Below are positions 1 through 6,265 of a stretch of DNA of 62,661 nucleotides, piece after piece. A program made the position numbers and the translations under genes. The notes below the pieces were generated by a model. The model saw only the letters and a program-made list of their open reading frames with translations, was not told the origin of the DNA and made no database searches. The stretch comes from Saprospiraceae bacterium (lineage in GTDB: Bacteria > Bacteroidota > Bacteroidia > Chitinophagales > Saprospiraceae): NCBI GenBank assembly GCA_016706365.1, contig JADJJU010000013.1, forward strand, positions 1 to 62,661. Direction: 5' to 3'. Positions within the stretch are counted from its first letter, which is position 1, and every line of letters begins with the position of its first letter.

Positions 1-510
1 CTTCTTCTTCATATTCTCCAAATATTCTGATCCGCCGATGTTGAGGGAGCGGGCGAGTTTGGCGATTTTGTCGAGGTTGATCTTGCCGTGGAAGGAGGTC
101 ATGGTACAGGCTTCGTTTTGATTGAGGACCATGATGAGCTCGCCGTCGGGCTTGTCTTCGTTTTTGAGGTAGATCTGGACGTTTTCTGACTTTTTGCGGG
201 CGCTCATGACGGTTTCGTAGCCTTTGGTGTCGAGGGATTTGACGGCATCGTCATACCATTTCTTGCCGCCGGTCTTGGTGCTGAGGATACGCATGCCCTT
301 GAGGTCTTTGATGGTGGCTTTGGACTCGGCATCCATGTCCTTGACGTCCATCTTGGATACTGCGCTGATCATGCGGGGACTGATATAGGCATGCTCAAAC
401 TGGTCATTATGGATTTGTTTGCTGAAATACCTGACTATTCCATCTTCCTGTGCCGTGAGTGTGAGTGCAGAGAAAAATGTGAAAATAGCTATGTGGAATA
501 ATGATTTCAT
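1..510 (-). CDS. DUF4252 family exported protein (C terminus beyond window edge)
   Basis: The reading frame runs from an ATG at 510 to the window edge without a stop, giving 170 residues with the C terminus missing. The N terminus is a typical signal peptide: a short basic start, a Phe/Ala/Leu-rich core and an ALTLTAQ-E cleavage region. The later part (ELIMVLNQNEACTMTSFHG, then INLDKIAKLA) resembles DUF4252 proteins of Bacteroidota, small exported or periplasmic proteins of unknown role. It begins 11 bp after the anti-sigma-like gene and is probably co-transcribed with the ECF sigma factor; such sigma/anti-sigma/DUF4252 clusters are a known Bacteroidota arrangement. The family assignment comes from pattern recognition only. 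Function is unknown. Confidence 0.75.
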   Translation of the reverse strand, partial: MKSLFHIAIFTFFSALTLTAQEDGIVRYFSKQIHNDQFEHAYISPRMISAVSKMDVKDMDAESKATIKDLKGMRILSTKTGGKKWYDDAVKSLDTKGYETVMSARKKSENVQIYLKNEDKPDGELIMVLNQNEACTMTSFHGKINLDKIAKLARSLNIGGSEYLENMKKK

Positions 511-521
511 AATAAGATTCA

Positions 522-1022
522 TTAAAAGGATATGGTTTGGGTGTCTTCTAATTTCTGGAATTGTTCATGAACGATTTCTGAGCTGCCATCTATCTGATCG
601 GATACCTGTATCAATGCGGACTTCAGTCCTGCGAGTGCCGCTTCCGGCGTCTCGTAAGTGTCAGCGTAGAGATCGAGATTCTTTGACTTGTACTGGTACC
701 AGTCTATCACGACCAATGTACCAATGACCAGTGCTATCCCTGCTGCAGTGCGCATGATGACCTGAAAATTAAACTTTCTGACTGGTCTGTCCAACTGAAT
801 TACCGGTGCAGCGATTTTCTGCATCAAGTCAGCTTCAAAACCTGCCGGACTTGCTGTATCCTTCTCCACTTCAAAGTATCTGAAAAGTGGTTGATACACA
901 AGCAGCTCAGGATCAATGTCTGATTGAGTAAAATACTCAGCCAGCAGTAGTTCTTCATCCACTGTACTCTCACCCTCCCAGTATCTGGTAAGGATGTCTT
1001 TTATTTTGTCATTAGGTGCCAT
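522..1022 (-). CDS. Anti-sigma-factor-like membrane protein
   Basis: 166 residues. The N-terminal part (about 1-80) is acidic and soluble, with a helical start (KIKDILTRYWEGEST) of the kind that begins many Bacteroidota anti-sigma proteins. A single hydrophobic segment lies at about residues 90-108, followed by a roughly 55-residue extracytoplasmic tail. Its start overlaps the end of the ECF sigma gene by 11 bp, so the two are translationally coupled and the protein is likely the membrane-bound antagonist of that sigma factor. The role is inferred from context and topology. The downstream DUF4252 gene would be a target or a signalling partner. Confidence 0.7.
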   Translation of the reverse strand: MAPNDKIKDILTRYWEGESTVDEELLLAEYFTQSDIDPELLVYQPLFRYFEVEKDTASPAGFEADLMQKIAAPVIQLDRPVRKFNFQVIMRTAAGIALVIGTLVVIDWYQYKSKNLDLYADTYETPEAALAGLKSALIQVSDQIDGSSEIVHEQFQKLEDTQTISF

Positions 1023-1521
1023 AAGATCTGGTTTTCTCCAGGTTGTATCTCAAAAATTGTCTTGCACGAAATAGATATACTTTCACCTGATTGAGGGGTA
1101 TATCGAGCATATCACTGATTTCCTGATAGCTCAATCCTTCGAAATCCCTTAGCTGAAGGACTTCTCTTTGACTGGCCGGCAGTTCCTGAACCCATTTTTT
1201 GACTAAGGCCATTGTATCAGAGATCTCGGCAGATTTGTGTGGGGAAGGGCTGTCATGCTCGCTGGAGCTGGCGGCCACAATGTCCACACTTTTGTAATGC
1301 TTCAATCTGGTTTTATCAATGGACAAGTTTCTGGTCATTCTCAGGCAATATGCATCGAGGTTCTCAATCAGACTCAATTCTTCTTTCTTTTCCCAGACCT
1401 TGATGAAGACTTCCTGTGCCACGTCTTCGGCGAGCTCTTCGTCATGGACGATTGCCAGCGCGATGCGGTACATGCGATCTTTCAATCTGCGAACAAGAAG
1501 TGTAAAGTCCTTTTCGTTCAT
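1012..1521 (-). CDS. ECF RNA polymerase sigma factor
   Basis: 169 residues. Region 2 is visible at about residues 10-75, including the -10-recognition segment DVAQEVFIKVWE. Region 4 is at about 115-165 and contains the helix-turn-helix stretch LSYQEISDMLDIPLNQVKVY. Length and domain order fit extracytoplasmic-function sigma-70 factors, which direct core polymerase to a small regulon when the partner anti-sigma is inactivated. It is first in a three-gene minus-strand unit (sigma, anti-sigma-like, DUF4252). The stimulus and regulon cannot be read from the sequence. Confidence 0.92.
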   Translation of the reverse strand: MNEKDFTLLVRRLKDRMYRIALAIVHDEELAEDVAQEVFIKVWEKKEELSLIENLDAYCLRMTRNLSIDKTRLKHYKSVDIVAASSSEHDSPSPHKSAEISDTMALVKKWVQELPASQREVLQLRDFEGLSYQEISDMLDIPLNQVKVYLFRARQFLRYNLEKTRSYGT

Positions 1522-1913
1522 GTTTATGTGTGACGAAGGTTTAATAAGTAATGTTACATCAATAGGGGGGACAAATTAAGATTATTTTTATGTATTTTGT
1601 TTCAATGGGTGGGAAATTGGTGATTTTTTGGTGAAAAGACGCTGCGGAGTACTAGTTGCTGGCTTCTAGCTACTAGCTTCTGGCCTCTGGCTCAACAGCG
1701 GGTGGAGGTAGGCTGCGCCTCAAGGATTTGTGTAGAGATCGTGTGTTGAGCTGCGCTCGGTGTGTGCTTGCTTCATTCTGAAGCGTGGGATGTGGTTCGC
1801 TAAGCTCACGGGATGAATTGTGAGTGGTGGGTGTGGGTGAAGGAGCAGCCGGTGTGGGAGTTGTGAGTGCGGGTGTGTACCCTATTCTGGCTTTACCGTT
1901 GCTCAAGCCCTGC

Positions 1914-2050
1914 AGGGGCGTCATACGCTAGCGAGGCGGTAGAGCCCCTCGCGAAAAAGCCGGTTCGATGTACCGAACACGCCCATGTAAAACCCCTCGC
2001 TGAAGGGGCGACATATACCACGAGGCGGTAAAGCCCTCGCGAAAAGCCGG
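1914..2050. repeat. GCGAGG..CCTCGC palindromic repeat units (copy 1)
   Basis: Contains degenerate copies of a unit of about 40 bp built on GGGCGACATATACCA, GCGAGGCGGTAAAACCCCTCGC and a GAAAAGCCGG tail. GCGAGG pairs with CCTCGC across the spacer. The same unit occurs as a clean 42-bp tandem at 5527-5610. No coding potential is apparent; it is probably a dispersed REP-like family. Confidence 0.6.
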
Positions 2051-2166
2051 AGGGGAATGACAATCCCACCCGACGTGGATGAGGTGCACCATTCGTCAAA
2101 TTCAATTTTCGTGTTAGGATCAACATTGTTGTAAACAGCCAATTCGTAATCCTTGAATTCTCGTGA

Positions 2167-2219
2167 ATGAATTGAAAATTCATAAAATATAGGATCGAAG
2201 TTGCAAACTTCGACCATCG
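2167..2219 (+). repeat. Two-hairpin intergenic element, copy 1
   Basis: First hairpin: ATGAATT (2167-2173), a 3-nt loop, AATTCAT (2177-2183). Second hairpin: CGAAGTT-gca-AACTTCG at 2196-2212, followed by the conserved tail ACCATCG. Related copies lie at 4374, 5837, 35677 (second hairpin only) and 60421 (minus strand), with compensatory changes in the stems. Confidence 0.7.
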
Positions 2220-2239
2220 TGCAACGAGTGGTGTTCGAT

Positions 2240-2317
2240 TTGATCGTCGAAGACGATCAAGGGCGGTTACACATCCCGCGAACGAAGTGAACCACATCCC
2301 GCGCGGTCGTAGACCGC
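2240..2317. repeat. Palindrome plus CACATCCCGCG direct repeats
   Basis: TTGATCGTC (2240-2248), loop GAA, GACGATCAA (2252-2260) is a perfect 9-bp-arm hairpin. It is followed by CACATCCCGCG at 2270-2280 and again at 2293-2303, and then by GCGGTC-gta-GACCGC at 2303-2317. The organisation, a short direct repeat alternating with palindromic segments, mirrors the GACATCACC arrays at 4034, 4463, 35998 and 41784, but with a different repeat word. Confidence 0.6.
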
Positions 2318-2440
2318 AGAGCAGCACACGAGCGAGGCGCAGCCAGCCCGGCAGAGCCCCCAGGCGCTACCTGCAGATTTTCATGTAATTTTGTCCATCC
2401 AATTGATAATTGGGATTAATTCTTGTCGTTAAGGTGCTGT

Positions 2441-3937
2441 ATGTTGCGATTTTTCCGGTTGAAAAAGCTTGATTCTCTGGTTCTTGGAAGTATGTTGCCT
2501 CCATTTATCACTTCTTTTTTTATAGCGCTGTTTGTGTTGACCATGCAGTTTTTGTGGCTTTGGATCGACGAGCTGATAGGGAAGGGGGTGAATATTTTGA
2601 TCATCCTTGAGTTGTTGGGATACGTTTTGTTGTTTTTGATTCCCTGGGCGATTCCAATTGCGATATTGATATCGAGCGTAATGGTTTTCGGGAATATGGG
2701 GGAGTATAATGAGCTTACGAGCTTCAAGTCTGCCGGGGTTCCTTTGCTGAGAATGATGAGAATGGCGATTGTGTTCGGGGTGTTTGCAGGGATATTTACT
2801 TTTTTGTCCGCGGATTATTTTGTTCCGGTAGCCAATCTGAAATATAGGACGAGGCTATTTGATATCCGAAAGCAGAAGCCGACCCTGAGTATAGAATCGG
2901 GGATTTTCAATTATGATTTTCAGGGATTTACGATCAGGGTAGAGGAGAAGTCTCAGAATAACCGGGATCTCAAGGGGGTACTGATATATGATTACACGAG
3001 CAGTAATCCCAGCAAAGTCAATATCATCTCTGCAGACAGCGGGGAGATGTTTACCACTGCGAATGAAAGATATCTTAAGATGAAATTGTACAATGGGAAT
3101 CAGATCTCTGAAACTGAAAGGAAAGGTGAGCCTCAATCTGATAACTCTCAATCTTTCATGAGGACATCTTTTGATACCTGGGAAAAGACATTTGACTTGA
3201 GTGAATTCGAGATCAGCCGCAGCGATGAGGAAGGCTTCAAGTCCCATCAGGCTATGATGAATGGCCGGCAATTGCTGTCAGCGTTGGATACCATCAATCA
3301 ACAAATATTCGAATTGGATGAAAGGGTGCTGAAAGATACGGAGCGGGATTTTTATACTGTTTTAAAAGCAGCTGATGTTCCTGTGATAGATATTCCGCAA
3401 CCTCCCGGCTTATTAAATATAGATAAAGAAGAGGTATTTAAACAAAAGGATACGATTGATTGGGATTCAATAACGGGATTTCATCAGACATTTCCGGATT
3501 CGCTGGTGCCGATTTTTGTTGGGCAGGCGAGGGCGAAGATCATAGATAGCAGGTCCAGACTAACGATTGTTGCAGGGAGTATTTTTGCGGGAAAGGAAAA
3601 TGCGATCAAGCACAGATTTGAGTATCATTTGAAGTTCTGCTATGGGTTAATCTGCATTGTATTCCTATTCATCGGTGCTTCTATGGGAGCCATCGTGCGA
3701 AAGGGTGGATATGGGTACCCACTTTTAATCGCGATTGTGTTCTTCGTTATCTTTATTACACTCAATTTTACTTTTAAAAAGTTGGCGGAAACAATGCAGG
3801 TGGATGATGTGTTGGCGGCCTGGTTTCCGGCATTGGCTTTGATGCCGTTTGCCATATTCTTTACATATAAGGCGCAGAGGGATGCGAAGTTTGTGCAGAT
3901 GAGTGTGCCAAATTGGTTAAAGAAGAAGAAAAAGTAA
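2441..3937 (+). CDS. LptF/LptG (YjgP/YjgQ) family permease
   Basis: 498 residues from the ATG at 2441, which is preceded by AAGGTG; an in-frame TTG 18 bp upstream is less likely. Three hydrophobic segments in the first 130 residues are followed by a large hydrophilic domain (about 130-390) and three more membrane segments near the C terminus (YGLICIVFLFIGASMGAIVRKGG and after). This topology, with a basic cytoplasmic C terminus, matches LptF/LptG, the inner-membrane permease subunits that extract lipopolysaccharide for transport to the outer membrane together with LptB. The hydrophilic domain would be the periplasmic jellyroll and is longer than in E. coli, as is common in Bacteroidota. Whether it is the F or the G subunit cannot be decided. 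Repeat DNA flanks it on both sides. Confidence 0.88.
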   Translation: MLRFFRLKKLDSLVLGSMLPPFITSFFIALFVLTMQFLWLWIDELIGKGVNILIILELLGYVLLFLIPWAIPIAILISSVMVFGNMGEYNELTSFKSAGVPLLRMMRMAIVFGVFAGIFTFLSADYFVPVANLKYRTRLFDIRKQKPTLSIESGIFNYDFQGFTIRVEEKSQNNRDLKGVLIYDYTSSNPSKVNIISADSGEMFTTANERYLKMKLYNGNQISETERKGEPQSDNSQSFMRTSFDTWEKTFDLSEFEISRSDEEGFKSHQAMMNGRQLLSALDTINQQIFELDERVLKDTERDFYTVLKAADVPVIDIPQPPGLLNIDKEEVFKQKDTIDWDSITGFHQTFPDSLVPIFVGQARAKIIDSRSRLTIVAGSIFAGKENAIKHRFEYHLKFCYGLICIVFLFIGASMGAIVRKGGYGYPLLIAIVFFVIFITLNFTFKKLAETMQVDDVLAAWFPALALMPFAIFFTYKAQRDAKFVQMSVPNWLKKKKK

Positions 3938-4033
3938 GTTGGTTGCTGCTAGTTGCTAGTTGCCGGTTAACAGCCGCAACAGCCGTTTCTAGCTTCGGAC
4001 GACAGCAGGAAAGAAGCTGCCTTCATGTCTTCG

Positions 4034-4160
4034 CGTCAGCCATCACCTTTATATTTTCAAAGCGAAGCTGCAGAAAATATAAAGACATCACCTTTTCATG
4101 GCTAGTTCCATGAAAAGACATCACCTTGCAAACCGAAGGTGTAGTAAGACATCACATCGC
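4034..4160 (+). repeat. Direct repeat/palindromic spacer array, copy A (GACATCACC type)
   Basis: CATCACC (4041-4047), then GACATCACC at 4084-4092 and 4117-4125 and GACATCAC at 4148-4155. The intervals are inverted repeats: TTTATATTTTC (4048-4058) with GAAAATATAAA (4073-4083); TTTTCATGG (4093-4101) with CCATGAAAA (4108-4116); and CACCTT with AAGGTG across 4122-4141. Further copies are at 35998-36119 and 41784-41900 (minus strand), and a GACGTCACC variant is at 4463-4560. Confidence 0.75.
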
Positions 4161-4237
4161 TACGACTATATTTCCGGGAATAGCTGCAAATACTTGCCAG
4201 CTAAGCCGGGTGTGAGCATTGAGTTAAATTTACCAGT

Positions 4238-4330
4238 TTTAGGGTCAAATTCGGGTGTACATTTTTTGTAATGTATATATTTCTTGCTGCCATTTACGAA
4301 AAACTTGCAAATTCGTATGGGTGTGGAATA
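4238..4330 (+). repeat. Dispersed ~85-bp block, copy 1
   Basis: This block resembles 35846-35930 in the same order: TCAAATTC, then TGTA, a TATATTTCTTG/TACATTTCTTG word, TGCC, ACGAAAAACTTGCAAATT. It separates array copy A from the two-hairpin element at 4374. Both copies are non-coding and lie beside GACATCACC arrays, so it may be part of a larger composite repeat. Confidence 0.5.
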
Positions 4331-4373
4331 GCCGGGTGGAAACAGCCCGATTTCAAATATTGATTTGTCGGGG

Positions 4374-4438
4374 ATGAATTAAAAATTCATAATATATTGG
4401 ATCGAAGCCGCTCTCCAAAGCTTTGGGGACGACCATCG
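4374..4438 (+). repeat. Two-hairpin intergenic element, copy 2
   Basis: First hairpin ATGAATT-aaa-AATTCAT at 4374-4390. The second is extended and altered, with the inner palindrome CCAAAGCTTTGG inside GATCGAAG...GACGACCATCG. The ATTGGATCGAAG start and the GACCATCG tail identify it as the same family as 2167 and 5837. Confidence 0.65.
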
Positions 4439-4462
4439 GGGTTGCTTTTCATTTCGAGTGGT

Positions 4463-4560
4463 ACGTCACTTTTGCCATCGAAGATGTCAAAATGTCACCT
4501 TTTGCAACAGGCAAAAGACGTCACCCTGCGAGCGCATCAATGCAGGACGTCACTCTTGCT
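4463..4560 (+). repeat. Direct repeat/palindromic spacer array, copy D (GACGTCACC type)
   Basis: ACGTCAC (4463-4469), TGTCACC (4493-4499), GACGTCACC (4517-4525), GACGTCAC (4546-4553). The spacers are TTTTGcCATC-gaa-GATGtCAAAA (4470-4492), TTTTGC-aacag-GCAAAA (4500-4516) and CTGC..GCAG (4526-4545), all inverted repeats. It follows the two-hairpin element directly and precedes the PAP2 gene. Confidence 0.7.
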
Positions 4561-4674
4561 ACTACTTTAGCCGGTTAAATCGACCAAAAAACTTAAACAA
4601 TAAAGCCATACTTTTGCTTTAGGAAGCATTGTCCAATAACAAAACAGAAGGGAAGTGCAGTCGAAATAATTAGT

Positions 4675-5349
4675 ATGAAGGAAATTTTTAGAGACAATAG
4701 TTGGTATTTTGTAGGATTTGGTTTCGTTTTGATTTTTGCTATGGGAATCTGGACCCAGGTGGAACAGTTGGATCCGCTATATTTCTTTTCAGAGAGAAGG
4801 TCCGGTTGGTTGAACCATTTGTTTATTTATGCTACTATGCTGGGCGAGCCGCTTTCTTTCGTGCTTGCATTTATAGTTTTTTTATTCATCAAGTATAGGT
4901 ATGCGCTGCTGGTAGCGGCAGCAGGCGCTTTTACATTGTTCATTTCATGGGGACTAAAGGTTTTATTTCAATCCGCCAGACCCGGACTGGTCATCAGAGA
5001 TTCGGGAATCATGGATCAATTTGTCTTCATTGAGGGAGTTGAGATGAATGTAGGTTTTACCAGTTTTCCTTCAGGCCATACATTTGCTGCATTCACTATC
5101 TTTACTTTGATCGCATTACTTTCCACGCATAAGAACTGGTGGGCTATATGCTGTTTGGTGTTGGCAACAGCAGTTGCAATTTCGAGAATGTATTTGTTGC
5201 ATCATTTTTTGGCAGATGTGATTGCCGGAGCAGTAATAGGAACTTCGATAGCAGTTATTCTATATTGGATGCAGGAATATGTGATTCTGAGGAGGCACCC
5301 AAAGTTGGAGCGGAAGTTGCATTTGAGGTTTATGAGGAAGGTGACTTAG
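4675..5349 (+). CDS. PAP2-type membrane phosphatase
   Basis: 224 residues with about five or six membrane segments. The three acid-phosphatase signature motifs are complete: K-x6-RP (K95, R102-P103), PSGH (132-135) and SR-x5-H-x3-D (S170, R171, H177, D181). Family members remove phosphate from lipid substrates such as undecaprenyl pyrophosphate or phosphatidic acid; the catalytic His pair and the Asp all lie near the membrane surface. The substrate cannot be assigned from the sequence; recycling of the lipid carrier or lipid A modification are possibilities. The gene stands alone between repeat-rich intergenic regions. A possible -7 box (TACTTTTG, 4609-4616) lies upstream, without a clear -33 element. 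Confidence 0.93.
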   Translation: MKEIFRDNSWYFVGFGFVLIFAMGIWTQVEQLDPLYFFSERRSGWLNHLFIYATMLGEPLSFVLAFIVFLFIKYRYALLVAAAGAFTLFISWGLKVLFQSARPGLVIRDSGIMDQFVFIEGVEMNVGFTSFPSGHTFAAFTIFTLIALLSTHKNWWAICCLVLATAVAISRMYLLHHFLADVIAGAVIGTSIAVILYWMQEYVILRRHPKLERKLHLRFMRKVT

Positions 5350-5367
5350 CAGTCGATCTAGTTGCTA

Positions 5368-5416
5368 GTTGCTGGTTGGGTTGCTGGTTGCTGGTTGCTG
5401 GTTGCTGGTTGCTGGT
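5368..5416. repeat. Heptanucleotide tandem repeat (GTTGCTG)n
   Basis: Consecutive GTTGCTG heptamers with minor variants start just after the PAP2 stop codon. This is one of several unrelated tracts in the window that share a 7-bp period. Confidence 0.85.
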
Positions 5417-5526
5417 TGAACAGCGCGGAAGATGCTGTTGGCTGTTGGCTTTTAGTTTTTGGCGAACAGCCGGGAACAGCCGCTTCTGGCTGAGCAGCCC
5501 CTTGAAAGCTGCTACAAGCCCTGCAT

Positions 5527-5710
5527 GGGCGACATAGACCAGCGAGGCGGTAAAACCCCTCGCTGAAAGGGCGACATATACCAGCGAGGCGGTGCAACCC
5601 CTCGCGAAAAGCCGGTTCCATGCATCAATCAAGATATTACGACATAACCCCTCGCGAAAAAAGCCCGATCGAAACATCAATCAAAATATTTGACGACATA
5701 ACCCCTCCCT
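5527..5710. repeat. 42-bp palindromic tandem repeat (copy 2)
   Basis: Two near-identical 42-bp units (5527-5568, 5569-5610) each carry GCGAGG..CCTCGC arms around CGGTAAAACC. They are followed by two diverged units of about 45 bp ending CGACATAACCCCTC. Related to 1914-2050. A fortuitous reading frame crosses it but shows only the repeat. Confidence 0.7.
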
Positions 5711-5836
5711 AAAAAGCCACGAGGAAACACAAAAACCGACCAGAGGATAAAGCCAGAAAATACATCAATTAATGATTTCGAGTTCCAATCGAACATACAT
5801 GGAAACAGCCCGGGTTAAGATTTGGATTTTTCATGA

Positions 5837-5893
5837 ATGAATTAAAAATTCATAAAATATTGGATCTAAGTCACAGACTTAGACCATCGAAGT
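5837..5893 (+). repeat. Two-hairpin intergenic element, copy 3
   Basis: ATGAATT-aaa-AATTCAT (5837-5853), then CTAAGTC-aca-GACTTAG (5866-5882), then ACCATCG. Compared with copy 1 (CGAAGTT/AACTTCG), changes in one arm are matched in the other, so pairing is preserved. Confidence 0.75.
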
Positions 5894-5926
5894 TGAGAGA
5901 TGGGGGTGTGTTTCAAAAAGCCTCGT

Positions 5927-5976
5927 CCGATTTGCTCGTAGGGGCGCACGGCCGTGCGCCCCTACGAGCAAATCGG
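5927..5976. repeat. Perfect 50-bp palindrome
   Basis: Two 25-bp arms meet with no loop at 5951/5952. The core GGGGCGCACGGCCGTGCGCC is a sequence type seen in many bacterial repeats, and the outer part (CCGATTTGCTCGTA) is also perfectly mirrored. A partial relative of the core occurs at 60562-60590. It could extrude as a cruciform or mark a small palindromic mobile or REP element. Confidence 0.85.
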
Positions 5977-6058
5977 GGAAGCGTTCCCCGAAACTTCACA
6001 CTGGCTGTTCCGGCTGTTCAGCCAAAGGCCAAAGGCTAGCAGCTAGAAGCTGGCTGCT

Positions 6059-6265
6059 CTATCCCTCTCCCTTCTCCTGCAACTTAGTCTGCAAAATCCC
6101 CAACTTCTGCTGACAATATTCAAGGAGAAACTGGGCTCTGTCGATGTCGGCTTCAAGAGCGTCGAAATGTATGTGGCCGCTCTCCAGTTTTTGAAGGATG
6201 TCCGTTATTTCCGACAGGGCGGCTTCATAGCTTAGTTCTTCCGTTTGAGTCTTTTTCTTAGTCAT
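6059..6265 (-). CDS. xseB: Exonuclease VII small subunit
   Basis: 68 residues with the typical small-subunit pattern: YEAALSEITDILQKLESG near residues 13-30 and a second helix (DIDRAQFLLEYCQQKL). Two helices form a coiled hairpin that binds the large subunit. Exonuclease VII degrades single-stranded DNA from both ends to oligonucleotides, in mismatch repair and in repair of protein-linked DNA. The start overlaps the end of xseA by 8 bp, which implies translational coupling. Length is normal for the family (60-80 residues). Confidence 0.95.
   Translation of the reverse strand: MTKKKTQTEELSYEAALSEITDILQKLESGHIHFDALEADIDRAQFLLEYCQQKLGILQTKLQEKGEG

Larger units (their letters stand above)
1522..2440. 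other. Long intergenic region with repeats
   Basis: About 900 bp without a credible gene. 1650-1695 is a degenerate period-7 tract (variants of TAGCTTC/TGGCTTC). 1914-2050 holds palindromic units with GCGAGG..CCTCGC arms. 2167-2219 holds a two-hairpin element and 2240-2317 a palindrome with direct repeats. Open frames through this region on the minus strand have no recognisable protein features and follow the repeats, so they are not called. Confidence 0.7.

Noticed and set aside
1673..2327. Open frames on the minus strand in the first intergenic region (up to 144 residues)
   Set aside because: They follow palindromic repeats (1914-2317), overlap each other in different frames and show no domain or signal features.
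4034..4160. CRISPR array
   Set aside because: Repeats are only 7-9 bp, spacers are palindromic and similar between loci, and no cas gene is nearby.
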